DNA of 64,000 nucleotides from Paroceanicella profunda. Its GTDB lineage: Bacteria > Pseudomonadota > Alphaproteobacteria > Rhodobacterales > Rhodobacteraceae. The notes beneath the pieces were generated by a model. The model saw only the letters and a list, made by a program, of their open reading frames with translations. It did not search any database and had not been told where the DNA came from. Below, one piece after another: positions 24,354 to 33,659 of the stretch (positions are counted from its first letter, which is position 1; each line of letters begins with the position of its first letter). The stretch spans positions 124,001 to 188,000 of the forward strand of contig NZ_CP040818.1 of the NCBI RefSeq assembly GCF_005887635.2, written 5' to 3'. A program made the translations under genes and the position numbers.

Positions 24354-27236
24354 TCAGTTTCGGCCGGAGAGCAGGTGGCGCGCGGCGCGCAGGTCGGCGG
24401 TGTCGTTGCCCTCGTGGAACCGGGCGAAGACCGGCGCGAGCAGCGCGCGGGCCTCGACCGGCCTGCCGCGCGTCTGCAGCAGCCGCGCGAGGCTGGTGGC
24501 GAGGCGCAGCTCCCAGCCCAGCGCGCTGTCGCGCCGGGCGAGGTCCAGCCCCGCGTGCCAGGCCTCCCGGGCCTCCGCCTCCGCACCGCCGACAAGCAGG
24601 ATCTCGCCCTTCAGGCGCAGCAGCTCGGGCCGGCACCAGGCCTCGCTCTGGCGTGCGGCCCCGGCGAGGGCGGCGTCGATCTCGGCCCGGGCGCGGTCGA
24701 TCTCGCCCATCCGGGCCAGCGCCTCGGCGAGGCAGCCGCGGAAGAAGTCGTGGCGCGCGGTGAAGCCCAGGCTCCGACGGGTCTCCAGCGCCTCCGACAG
24801 CATGTCCACGCCCTGCCGGTAGAGGCCGCGGCGCAGCGCGAGCAGCCCGCGGTAGAGATCCCCGGTCAGCCGCCAGACCGGCACCGGCCCCGCCCGCTCG
24901 GGTGCGTTCAGCGCCTCCACGGCATTGGCCAGCGCCGCCGTGTCGCCGGTGAGCAGCGCCATCGGGCAGCAGCTCTCGACCAGGGCATAGACGCGCGAGT
25001 TCAGGTGGTCGGCGGCCGTGGCGCGCTGCAGGGCGTCATGGGAATGCTGCCGGGCGGTGTCCGGCGCGCCGAGGATCCAGCACACCCAGGAGAGCGTGGC
25101 GCTGGCGGTCACCCGCTGGTCATACTGGAAGCGGATCATGTCCGTGCCCCCGGCCGGGGCCTCGCCCCCGTGGAGCAGGCGCTCCAGCGCGGGGCGGGCG
25201 GTTTCCTGCGCGCCGAGGAAGTGCTGCACGGTGCCGATCATCCGGTCACCCACCAGCCGGTCGGCGGGGGTGACGGCGGCGGCGAGGAAGGCCTGCGCGT
25301 GGTGCAGGGCGGCGGGAAAGGCGCCCTGGCTGCCGTGGAAGGCGCCGAGGCCCCAGAGCACGCGCAGCTGCTGGTCGGAATCCTGCAGCTCCCGCGCCCG
25401 CAGCAGCGCCTGCGACAGCGCCTCCCCGGTCTCCGCACCGGGCCCGCGGGTGTAGATCAGCGACAGGCCGTAGGCGGCGCAGAGGGTCATGTGCAGGCGG
25501 GGGTCCGCGCGGGTGTCCTCGCATTCCAGCGCGCGGGAGACGCAGCGGCGGCACTCGTCGACCAGCGACAGGCTCATCCACAGCGGGATGGCCGCCGCCG
25601 CGAGCGTGGCGGCCAGCGCGCTGTCTCCGCCCGGGCCGAAGCTCCACTCCAGCGCGGCGCGCACGTCGTCGAGATGGGCGGCGCGGGCGGTGGCGGACGC
25701 CGGTCCGCCGCCGAGCAGGGTCACAAGGTGCCGGGCGTGCCGCTCGGCCAGCCGATCGCCGTCCTGCGTCGCGGCAAGCTTGGCGCGGGCATAGATCCGG
25801 GTTGAATCGGGCAGCCGGTACTCCGCCGCGCCCTCCGTCATCATGGCCACGATGAGCGACTTGCTCACCAGGTTGGCGAGGCCCTGGCAGACCTCCATGC
25901 CGCTCAGCGCCCCGTCCCCCTCCCCGTCTCCGGCCACGGCCACCGCCGCGTCCATCGAGAAGCCGCCGCGAAACACCGAGAGCCGGTTCAGCAGCAGGCG
26001 CTCGGCGGCGGGCAGCAGATCGAAGCTCCAGTCCAGCACCGCGCCGAGGGTCCGGTGGCGGGAACGGGCCGTGCGGCGGCCCTGGGTGAGCACGGCGAAC
26101 CTGTCGTCGAGCCGCTCCGCGAGGCCCCGCACGCCCAGCGCGTCCACCCGCGCCGCCGCCAGTTCGATCGCGAGCGCGAGCCCGTCGAGCTTGCGGCAGA
26201 TGTGCCCGGCGGCCTCCGCCTCCGCGTCGGTGAGCACGAACCCCTCCACGCAGGCCGCGGCGCGCTCGGCGAAGAGCTGCACCGCGGGGTAGCTCAGCGC
26301 CTCCGCGGCGGTGAGGTCAGGCAGGAGGGGCGGCGCGTCCAGCGGCGGCAGGCGGTGAACCCCCTCCCCCTCCGCGCGCAGCGGCTCGCGGCTGGTGGCC
26401 AGAACATGCACCCGGGGCGCCTGGCGCAGCAGGCGCTCCGCGAGCAGGGCGGCAGGCTCGATCACGTGCTCGCAGCAGTCGAGCACCACCAGCATCTCGC
26501 GGCCGCGCAGCTCCTCCAGGATCGCGGGCGTGGGGTCGTCGGTGATGCCGGGAAGCGACAGCGCGGCGGCCAGCGCACTGGGCAGCAGCCCCGGCGCGGC
26601 GAGGGGCGCGAGGTCCAGGAAACACACGCCGTCGCGATACTCGCCCGCCAGCTCCGCCGCCACGGCCAGCGCCACGGTGGTCTTGCCGATGCCGCCGGGC
26701 CCGACGATGGTCACGAAGCGCGTGCGCCGCAGCCGCCCGGCCAGCCCGTCGATGATGTCGTCGCGCCCGATGGGCCGCGGCAGGCGCGGCGCGGAGGCCG
26801 GCAGCCCCGCCGAGGGCCGCGCGTGCGGGGCGCGCCGGGCGCGCGGCGGCTCGTGCCGGCTCTCGCGCCGCTCCACCGGCGCCACGAAGCGATACCCGCG
26901 CCCGGGCACCGCCACGATGTAGCGCGCGCCGTCCCGGCCGTCGCCCAGCGCCTTGCGCAGCAGCGCCACCTGGGCGCGCAGGTTGGACTCGTCCACCACC
27001 GTATCCGGCCAGGCGGCGTCGAAGAGCCGGTTCTTGGACACCAGCTCCCCCGGCGCCTCCAGCAGCGCCAGCAGCAGATCCAGCGCCCGGGCGCCGAGCG
27101 GGCACTCCCGCGCGTCGCACAGGAGCTGCCGCCGCGCCGTGTCCAGCCGGAACGGTCCGAACGCGAACACGCCCCCGGGGGGCGGCGGCGCGGGACGGAT
27201 GGGTCGGTCGGAATACAGCGGACGATCCTCCTGCAT
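24354..27236 (-). CDS. Winged-helix transcriptional regulator with STAND-type ATPase and TPR region
   Basis: The protein has 960 residues. Residues about 24-118 form an OmpR/PhoB-type winged helix (FRLDTARRQLL, DESNLRAQVALLRKALGD and IVAVPGRGYRFVAPV). A P-loop NTPase follows (GPGGIGKTT at 179-187, LVVLDCCEHV as Walker B). From about residue 500 helical repeats of TPR type extend to the end. Such single-protein regulators bind DNA at one end and sense a ligand or partner through the repeats, with ATP as switch. It lies upstream of the degraded hydrolase, YcaC-like and YtcJ-like genes on the same strand and is the natural candidate to control them. Its promoter carries a perfect TATAAT. Confidence 0.88.
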   Translation of the reverse strand: MQEDRPLYSDRPIRPAPPPPGGVFAFGPFRLDTARRQLLCDARECPLGARALDLLLALLEAPGELVSKNRLFDAAWPDTVVDESNLRAQVALLRKALGDGRDGARYIVAVPGRGYRFVAPVERRESRHEPPRARRAPHARPSAGLPASAPRLPRPIGRDDIIDGLAGRLRRTRFVTIVGPGGIGKTTVALAVAAELAGEYRDGVCFLDLAPLAAPGLLPSALAAALSLPGITDDPTPAILEELRGREMLVVLDCCEHVIEPAALLAERLLRQAPRVHVLATSREPLRAEGEGVHRLPPLDAPPLLPDLTAAEALSYPAVQLFAERAAACVEGFVLTDAEAEAAGHICRKLDGLALAIELAAARVDALGVRGLAERLDDRFAVLTQGRRTARSRHRTLGAVLDWSFDLLPAAERLLLNRLSVFRGGFSMDAAVAVAGDGEGDGALSGMEVCQGLANLVSKSLIVAMMTEGAAEYRLPDSTRIYARAKLAATQDGDRLAERHARHLVTLLGGGPASATARAAHLDDVRAALEWSFGPGGDSALAATLAAAAIPLWMSLSLVDECRRCVSRALECEDTRADPRLHMTLCAAYGLSLIYTRGPGAETGEALSQALLRARELQDSDQQLRVLWGLGAFHGSQGAFPAALHHAQAFLAAAVTPADRLVGDRMIGTVQHFLGAQETARPALERLLHGGEAPAGGTDMIRFQYDQRVTASATLSWVCWILGAPDTARQHSHDALQRATAADHLNSRVYALVESCCPMALLTGDTAALANAVEALNAPERAGPVPVWRLTGDLYRGLLALRRGLYRQGVDMLSEALETRRSLGFTARHDFFRGCLAEALARMGEIDRARAEIDAALAGAARQSEAWCRPELLRLKGEILLVGGAEAEAREAWHAGLDLARRDSALGWELRLATSLARLLQTRGRPVEARALLAPVFARFHEGNDTADLRAARHLLSGRN

Positions 27237-27657
27237 GCGGGGGGCCAGGCGGACGGGCCCCTGCCCTGCGCGGCATCACCCGCCCGCGCGATGCTTGCCA
27301 GCCTGTCTAACCCGGGTCCGGACCCGATTATAGAAGGATCATGCCACATGTGTGGGCCGATTCCGCCCCCCGGCGAGCCCGCGCACCGACGCGCCGCGCC
27401 CCGACAGCACCCCGCCGCTCCGGACGCGGAACCGCCCGCGGCAGGCCCGCGCCCCGCCCTGCCCCTCCGCCGAAGGCTCCGGGCCGGTGGCCCCTGATCG
27501 CCGGGCAGCCCGCCCGGCACCCGGGCAAGGGCGCCGCGCGGTATGATCGGGGGATTCTCCGCCTTCCGGAGAGGCTCAGGACGCGCCGTCGTCCGGGGCG
27601 AGAGGGCTGCGCACCGCAGGCCGATGGCGCGCGGCCGGGTTTTCGCCGCTTGCGCCG
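27237..27657. other. Gap upstream of the large regulator
   Basis: It holds the regulator promoter (listed separately) and Pro/Arg-rich open frames without recognisable products. I see no RNA gene or array. Confidence 0.45.
27313..27356 (-). promoter_or_regulatory. Promoter of the large regulator with adjacent palindrome
   Basis: On the minus strand a perfect -10 hexamer TATAAT (27327-27332) has CCCACA 18 bp upstream as a weak -35. Immediately downstream lies the perfect 14-bp palindrome CGGGTCCGGACCCG (27313-27326), well placed for a repressor or autoregulator. The regulator start codon is about 75 bp further on. Confidence 0.5.
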
Positions 27658-28635
27658 TCAGGCGAGCGCGCCGCGCAGGGCCACGGAGAGCTGGGCGATG
27701 GCGCCGCGGGTGGCCGGCGAGTCCGCCAGCGCGTTCAGCATGGCGAAATCGTGGATGGTGCCGTTGCAGCGCAGCGAGGTCACCCGCACCCCGGCCTCCA
27801 GCAGCCGGTGGCCGTAGGCCTCGCCCTCGTCGCGCAGCACGTCGTGCTCGGCCAGCAGCAGCAGGGTCTCGGGCAGGCCGCGCAACTCCTCCCTGTGCGC
27901 GCGCAGCGGCGCGGCGAGCGGGGCCGTGCGGGCGGCGGTCTCGGGGAGATAGGCGTCCCAGAAGCGCATCATCGCCGCGCGGGTGAGCCAGGGCCCCGCC
28001 GCGAAGCGCCGGTAGGACCCGGTGTCGAAGCGCGCGTCGGTGGCCGGGTAGAGCAACGCCTGGAAGGCGATCGCCGGCCCGCGCCGCATGCGCGCCAGCA
28101 GCGCGACCCCGGTAGCGATGGTCGCACCGGTGCCATCGCCCGCCACCGCGAGGCGGGTGCGGTCGAGCCCCAGCGCCGGCGCCTGCGCGGCCGCGTGCAG
28201 CGTGGCGGCCCAGGCCTGCTCCAGCGGCACCGGGAAGCGCACCTCCGGGCTGCGGGGAAGGTCGACGACCAGCACCGCCACGCGCGCGGCCACGGCGATC
28301 TCGCTGGCCAGCCGCTCATGGGTGGTGGCATCGCCCAGCATCCAGCCGCCGCCGTGGAAATACATCACCCCCGGCAGGGCTCCGTCCACGCCCTCGGGGC
28401 GCAGGATGCGCACCGGCACCGTGCCCTCCACGCCCACGGGAAACCGCGTCTCCTCCACCCGCGTGCCCGGCCGCCCCGTGGGCCGGCGCTGGACGGCGCG
28501 CAGGAGCAGCCGGGCGCGGCCCGGCCAGTCGAGATGGGCGAAGGGTGCGGTCGCCGGCGTGAGCGTGGCGAGAAAGGCGGCCGCCATCGGCTCCAGCGGC
28601 TGCGGCGCGCCCGGCCCCGGCTCACCCCCGGGCAT
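27658..28635 (-). CDS. HSL-family alpha/beta hydrolase lacking the nucleophile serine
   Basis: The 325-residue protein has the hormone-sensitive-lipase oxyanion motif HGGGW (94-98), a C-terminal Asp in AEHDVLRDE and His in GTIHDFAM. At the nucleophile elbow, where relatives read GDSAGG, it reads GDGTGA: position 168 is Gly (codon GGC; AGC would be Ser). The other family motif, DYRLAPE, is changed to DLPRSPE. The reading frame is otherwise intact over full length, so the protein may be inactive, may have changed function, or may be an early pseudogene. The start chosen is the first ATG; a later ATG at MAAAFLATL is possible. Confidence 0.8.
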   Translation of the reverse strand: MPGGEPGPGAPQPLEPMAAAFLATLTPATAPFAHLDWPGRARLLLRAVQRRPTGRPGTRVEETRFPVGVEGTVPVRILRPEGVDGALPGVMYFHGGGWMLGDATTHERLASEIAVAARVAVLVVDLPRSPEVRFPVPLEQAWAATLHAAAQAPALGLDRTRLAVAGDGTGATIATGVALLARMRRGPAIAFQALLYPATDARFDTGSYRRFAAGPWLTRAAMMRFWDAYLPETAARTAPLAAPLRAHREELRGLPETLLLLAEHDVLRDEGEAYGHRLLEAGVRVTSLRCNGTIHDFAMLNALADSPATRGAIAQLSVALRGALA

Positions 28636-28810
28636 GGCGGCGCCCCCGGCCCGGCTCCGCCGGCGTGGCGGGCGCGGTCGGGCAGGCTCCGCGGCCGTTG
28701 CTTTCAGCTCTGCTCCTCATCGGGACTCCGCCTCGTGGTACGGCCCGGAGACCTGCGCTCCGCCTGCTCCGGAGGCATCTCCGCCGGCCAGTTCCGCATG
28801 CCGCCCGCCC

Positions 28811-28885
28811 CGACCCAAGTGAAACGCGGTGAATTTCCGTGAGATCCGGAGCGATGTCCGCACCGGGGCGCACCGGAGAATGCGC
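28811..28885. repeat. Interspersed element, copy 2
   Basis: This segment aligns with the one at 23716 (GACCCA, GTGAAAC, AATT, CCGTGA and the GGGGCGCACCGG stretch). It lies about 175 bp upstream of the start of the serine-less esterase gene and ends about 85 bp before the 25-bp array. Confidence 0.6.
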
Positions 28886-28970
28886 AGGCGAGCCTGCAAC
28901 GGCGTAGCGCGGGCCATCTTACCCCCGAGCTGCGCGAACCCGGCATCCCGAAGGGGCGCGGGCGAAGGCA

Positions 28971-29222
28971 CACCGCAGGTGCGTGGGCAAGGTCGCACCG
29001 GAGGTGCGCAAGCAAGAAGGCACCGGAGGAGCGCCAGGAAAGAGGCACCGGAGGAGCGCCAGGAAAGAGGCACCGGAGGAGCATGCGCAGGAAGGCATCG
29101 GCGGAACGCGCGCACGACGGCACTGGCGGAGCGCGGGGACACAAAGGCGCCGGACGGGCGCATGCAAGGAGACACCGGAAGGGTGCGTGGACTGTCGCAC
29201 CGGCCGTGGCGCGCAAAACGTC
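28971..29222. repeat. 25-bp minisatellite in strict phase
   Basis: CACCGGAGGAGCGC-like unit starts fall at 28971, 28996, 29021, 29046, 29071, 29096 and 29121, exactly 25 bp apart. After a 2-bp shift they continue at 29148, 29173 and 29198. Two central units (29021 and 29046) are nearly identical; outer ones are diverged by substitution with almost no length change. A 25-bp period is not a multiple of three, so the array is not coding. It lies in the 1.2-kb divergent gap between the esterase and aminotransferase genes. The remainder (28886-28970 and 29223-29807) has no recognisable gene. Confidence 0.88.
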
Positions 29223-29807
29223 GCGGTCACGCGGCGGGCCCGGGTGCACTGCCGCAACGTGGCACGCCGCCGGCCCTTGCGCAGGAGCAACGCCGCGCGG
29301 CGCGCTCCGGGCGGCCTGACCGCGCCGCCCCATGAGCAATGGCGCGCCACGGCCGGCAGGACACCATCGCACCCTGGTCGCGGTGGCCCTCCTGCCTGCG
29401 ACGCACGGGGCCCCGTCGCGCGTCCCGCCCATGGGCAGCGTTGCGCCGCGGGCTGCCGCCTGCGTAGATGGAGCGGCCTGCCCGACCGACTGTGAGGAGA
29501 CCGCGATGCCCCCGTTCCGCCCCTGCCCCGCAGGCGATGCCCCCGCGCGGCCTGCCGGGGGGAGCCCTTGCCCTCCCCGCCGGCGCGCGCGGGCCGGCAG
29601 GCCTGTCTGCTGCGCGCGTCAGCCCGGTGCGCGCAGCTGCTCCGCAAGCCACGCCGGGGGCGCGCCTGCCGGGCCCCCGTGCCGATCGGCTTCCGGAACC
29701 GGCCCGGCGCCCGCCGGCCTACGGCCTCGTGCCATGCGCCCGGTGGCTGCGGGCGCCTGCTCCGGGCATCCGGCTGCGGAAGGGGTGGCCGCTACGGGAG
29801 CGCTGGC

Positions 29808-31142
29808 ATGAGCCGCGTGCTGCACCGCGCCGGGGCGGGCCCGGCCCTTGCCGTCAGCGGCACGGGGTCCTGGATCACCCTGGCCTCCGGCGCGCAGGTG
29901 CTCGACGGCGCGGGCGGGGCCGCTGTCGCCTGCATCGGGCATGGCAACCGCCGGGTCGGCGCGGCGATCGCGGACCAGGCGGCGCGGATCTCCTATCTCC
30001 ACTCCGCCTTCTTCACCAGCACCCCCGCCGAGGAGCTGGCCGACCTGCTGGTGGAGAGCGGCGGCGGCGCCTTCGCGCGGGCGTTCTTCGTCTCCTCCGG
30101 GTCGGAGAGCGTGGAGAGCGCGCTGAAGCTCGCCCGCCAGTATCACGTGGAGCGCGGCGCCCCGTCGCGCAGCCATGTGATCGCCCGGCGGCAGAGCTAC
30201 CACGGCAACACTTTCGGCGCGCTCTCGGCCAGCGGCCACCCGGCCCGGCGCGCGATCTACGAACCCATGCTGATGAGCGGGTTCAGCCATGTCTCGCCCT
30301 GCCAGGCCTATCGCTACCGGCCGGAGGGCCTGTCGGACGCGGACTGGGTGGCGCACCTCGCCGCGGAGCTGGAGGCCGAGATCACCGGGGTCGGGGCGGA
30401 CCGCGTGGCCGCCTTCGTGGCGGAGACGGTTGTCGGCGCCACCTCCGGCTGCACGCCCGCGGTGCCCGGATACTTCCGCGCCATGCGCGCGGTGTGCGAC
30501 CGGCACGGCGTGCTGCTGGTGCTGGACGAGATCATGTCCGGCATGGGCCGGACCGGGCGGCTGCACGCCTGGCAGGACGAGGGCGTCACCCCCGACATCC
30601 AGACCGTCGCCAAGGGGCTGGGCGGCGGCTACGTGCCGATCGGCGCGATGCTCGCGGCACCGAAGGTGGTCGAGGCGCTCGCGGCCGGCTCCGGCGCCTT
30701 CGTGCACGGCCACACCTATCAGGCCCACCCGCTGGCCGCCCGGGGCGCGCTCGAAGTGCAGCGCATCATCGCGGAGGAGGATCTCGTGGGCCGCGTGGCC
30801 CGGATGGCCCCCGCCCTGCGCGCCCGGATCGAGACGCGCCTGGGCGACCACCCCCATGTGGGCGACATCCGCGGCCGGGGCTTCTTCCTCGGCCTCGAAT
30901 TCGTGGCCGACCGGGCGACGAAGGCGCCCTTCGCCCCGCAGACCGGCTTCGCCACCCTGGTGAAGGACGCGGCCCTCGCCCGGGGCCTCGCGATCTACCC
31001 CGGCAGCGGCACCATCGACGGCACCCGCGGGGACCACGTCATCGTCGCCCCGCCCTTCACCGCAACGGAGGACGAACTCGACCAGATCTGCGAGCGCCTC
31101 GCGCTGGCTGTCGCCGACGCAACCGCCCTGCTCCCCGGCTGA
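29808..31142 (+). CDS. Class III (omega-type) PLP aminotransferase
   Basis: The protein has 444 residues with fold type I signatures: SSGSESVESALKLAR binds the PLP phosphate, YHGNTFGALS, VLDEIMSGMGRTG with the pyridine-N Asp240, and the Schiff-base Lys269 in TVAKGLGGGYVPIGAM. Class III members move an amino group between an omega-amine or amino acid and a keto acid or aldehyde. GHTYQAHPLAARGALEV and the closing APPFTATEDELDQI are standard. A GGGAG ribosome site supports the chosen ATG; the frame is open upstream but low in quality. It stands alone, so the substrate is unknown. A large repeat array follows its stop. Confidence 0.9.
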   Translation: MSRVLHRAGAGPALAVSGTGSWITLASGAQVLDGAGGAAVACIGHGNRRVGAAIADQAARISYLHSAFFTSTPAEELADLLVESGGGAFARAFFVSSGSESVESALKLARQYHVERGAPSRSHVIARRQSYHGNTFGALSASGHPARRAIYEPMLMSGFSHVSPCQAYRYRPEGLSDADWVAHLAAELEAEITGVGADRVAAFVAETVVGATSGCTPAVPGYFRAMRAVCDRHGVLLVLDEIMSGMGRTGRLHAWQDEGVTPDIQTVAKGLGGGYVPIGAMLAAPKVVEALAAGSGAFVHGHTYQAHPLAARGALEVQRIIAEEDLVGRVARMAPALRARIETRLGDHPHVGDIRGRGFFLGLEFVADRATKAPFAPQTGFATLVKDAALARGLAIYPGSGTIDGTRGDHVIVAPPFTATEDELDQICERLALAVADATALLPG

Positions 31143-31331
31143 CCCCGGGCGCCGGAAGCCGCAGGGCGGCGACACGACGGAAGGGGGCTCGATGCCCCCG
31201 CCCCGGCGTTTCCCCGTGGCATTCGACACCCCGCCCCCGGCGCTCCGCCTCCGGTCCCCGCACCAGGGCGCCCGCGCCGTACCGTCAGGCCCCAGGCCCT
31301 CGTCCCGGCGCTTCCGCCCGGACCCCGCGCC

Positions 31332-31740
31332 GAGACACCGGCGCTGCCCGGTCGGGACGCGCGTCGGGATGCCGGCGCTGTTTCTTCAAGCCCTGCGCCA
31401 TGGCGCCGGCGCCGCCCCTCCGGTCCCCGCGCCATGTCGCCGGTGCCGTCCTTCAGGCCCCGCGCCATGGCGTCAGCGCGCCCCTTCCGGTCCCTGCGCC
31501 GAGACACCGGCGCTGCCCGGTCGGGACGCGCGTCGGGATGCCGGCGCTGTTTCTGCAAGCCCCGCACCATGGCGCCGGCGCCGCCCCTCCGGTCCCCATG
31601 CGATGTCGCCGGTGCCGTCCTTCAGGCCCCGCGCCATGGCGTCAGCGCGCCCCTTCCGGTCCCTGCGCCACGGCGCCGGCGCTCTCCCTTCAGGCCCCGC
31701 GCTCCTGTTCCCGCCCCCGGCCCTGTCCCGGCGCGTCCCC
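31332..31740. repeat. Nested minisatellite: 169-bp tandem duplication built of about 33-bp units
   Basis: The block 31332-31500 is repeated almost exactly at 31501-31669, both starting GAGACACCGGCGCTGCCCGG; only a few bases differ. Inside each block are units of about 33 bp beginning CGCGCCATGGCG, ending CTCCGGTCC or TTCAGGCC. Weaker units continue to about 31740. The array fills the convergent gap between the aminotransferase and GMC oxidoreductase genes; flanks 31143-31331 and 31741-31884 hold nothing recognised. Confidence 0.88.
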
Positions 31741-31884
31741 GCCGTCGGAGCCGCCCGGTAACGCCGCGGCCCGCATGGCAGGCCGCGGCGGTGTTGGTCG
31801 GCGCTCCGGCAGGCTCGGCGCAGCGCGCAAACGCTCTGGTCGGGTTCCGCGTCTCGGCGCGCGCGTGCTCTTGCGGCCGGCGGC

Positions 31885-33591
31885 TCAGCCGGTGATGAAA
31901 TCCCCCGCCCGCTCACCCACCAGGATCGACGGCACGTTGGTGTTCGCGCCGGTGATGTTCGGGATCACCGATGCGTCGGCAATGCGCAGGCGCCCAATGC
32001 CGTGCACCTTCAGGTCCGGGGCGACGACGGCCTCCGCGTCCGTGCCCATCCGGCAGGTGCCCACGGGGTGGAAATAGGTCGAGCAGCTCATGCGCACGAA
32101 TTCCTCCTTCTGCGCCCGGGTCATGCCCGGCTTCGGCACGACCGGCGACCTGATGAGGTCGCGGAACCCGGGCTGCTGCGCCAGCTCCTGGCCGAGCTCG
32201 ACCGCGGCGACCAGTGCATCCATGTCCGCGGGTTCGCCGAGCAGGTTGGGCTGGATCTCCAGCGGGCCGTCGTGCCGGTCCGACAGCATCTTCATGTAGC
32301 CCCGGCTCTGCATCCCCACCAGGCCGGGGGCGATGGTGAAGGCGTTCGGCGGCACCGGGTTGGCCGCCGCGAGTTCCGGCATCAGGTAGGGGATCTGGAT
32401 CGAGACGAACATCAGGTCCGGCAGCGCCAGGTCGCCGCGCGACTTCGAGAAGAAGGTCGACCCCTCCAGGTTGGCGTTGAACGGCTCCATCGGCGCGTTC
32501 GCCTCATGGATCATTCCGCCCAGGATGATGTGCTCCTGCAGGTTGCGCCCCACGCCGGGGAGGTCGGCGACGGGGGCGATCCCCAGGGCCTTCAGCTCGT
32601 CCGCGCGGCCCAGGCCGGAGAGCATCATCAGCCGCGGCGTGTCGATCGCCCCGGCCGAGAGCACCACCTCCGCCTCCGCCCGCACCGTGACGGGGCGGCC
32701 CGCCACCAGCATCTCCACGCCTGTGCAGGTTGTCCCCTCCAGCACCAGCCGGGTGACGGTGGCGCCGGTGAGCACGGTGAGGCGCGGGCTGTCCATCACC
32801 GGGCGCAGGTAGGCCCGGCTGGCGCTGTCGCGGGTGCCGTCGCGCACGTTCATGCTGTTGGGGCCCACGCCCAGCATGGAGGGGCCGTTGAAATCGTCGA
32901 TCAGCGGCATGCCGAGCGCCTGCCCGGAGGTGATCAGCGCCTGCGCCACAGGGTGCAGGTCCCTCGCGCGCTCCACGCGGGTGGGGCCGCCGGCGCCGCG
33001 CAGGGGGCTCGCGCCGTCCTCCCAGTCCTCCATGCGGCGGAGCACGGGCAGCACGCTCTCCCAGTCCCAGCCCTCGGCGCCGGAGGCGGCCCAGCCGTCG
33101 TAATCCTGCGGGTGGCCGCGCAGCCAGACCAGCGCGTTGATCGAGGAGGAGCCGCCCAGAACCTTCCCCCGCGACAGCAGGATGGAGCGGTCGTTCACCT
33201 TGTCGGTCGGGGTATAGACATACCCCCAGTCGCGCGACGAGCCTATGTTGGCCACCCAGGCCGAGGGAATGTCGATCTCCGGCACGCCGACGTCAGGCCC
33301 GCCGGCCTCGATCACCAGCACCGTGGCATCGGTGCCGTCGAGCACCCGCCGCGCCACGGCGGAGCCGGCCGAGCCGCTGCCCACCACGATGTAATCATAG
33401 GCCCCGGCCAGCGCCCGGCCATTGGCGCCCTGCACGTCGCCCGCCGCGATGGCCTGGGCGATGGCCTCCGGCGCCATCATCCCGACCAGCCCGGCGGCGC
33501 CGGCGCGCTGCAGCAGCTCGCGGCGCGTCAGCCGGCCTGCGGCCGTCAGGTCCAGCAGCCTGCGCGCCTGTTCCTTTCGGTGATCGATCAT
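31885..33591 (-). CDS. GMC-family FAD oxidoreductase (choline/alcohol dehydrogenase type) with Tat-like N-terminus
   Basis: The protein has 568 residues. A twin-arginine motif (LTRRELLQRAG at about 22) and an Ala-rich stretch precede the FAD-binding YIVVGSGSAGSAVARRVL. GMC signatures follow: GKVLGGSSSINALVWLRG and SAGAIDTPRLMMLSG. The C-terminal block HPVGTCRMG contains the catalytic His, and NITGANTNVPSILVGERAGD closes the FAD site. It oxidises a primary or secondary alcohol; Tat export would put it in the periplasm with a quinone or cytochrome acceptor. It is a single-gene unit with a strong promoter and an AT-rich operator-like site upstream. Confidence 0.9.
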   Translation of the reverse strand: MIDHRKEQARRLLDLTAAGRLTRRELLQRAGAAGLVGMMAPEAIAQAIAAGDVQGANGRALAGAYDYIVVGSGSAGSAVARRVLDGTDATVLVIEAGGPDVGVPEIDIPSAWVANIGSSRDWGYVYTPTDKVNDRSILLSRGKVLGGSSSINALVWLRGHPQDYDGWAASGAEGWDWESVLPVLRRMEDWEDGASPLRGAGGPTRVERARDLHPVAQALITSGQALGMPLIDDFNGPSMLGVGPNSMNVRDGTRDSASRAYLRPVMDSPRLTVLTGATVTRLVLEGTTCTGVEMLVAGRPVTVRAEAEVVLSAGAIDTPRLMMLSGLGRADELKALGIAPVADLPGVGRNLQEHIILGGMIHEANAPMEPFNANLEGSTFFSKSRGDLALPDLMFVSIQIPYLMPELAAANPVPPNAFTIAPGLVGMQSRGYMKMLSDRHDGPLEIQPNLLGEPADMDALVAAVELGQELAQQPGFRDLIRSPVVPKPGMTRAQKEEFVRMSCSTYFHPVGTCRMGTDAEAVVAPDLKVHGIGRLRIADASVIPNITGANTNVPSILVGERAGDFITG

Positions 33592-33659
33592 ATGTCTGGT
33601 CCCTGTCGGTCAGCCGGCTTCGCCCGGCACAAGCCGAGGTCCGCGCCTGTGATTTTTAT

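Noticed and set aside
28971..29222. Repetitive protein encoded by the 25-bp array
   Set aside because: The period is not a multiple of three and no frame with a ribosome site crosses it.
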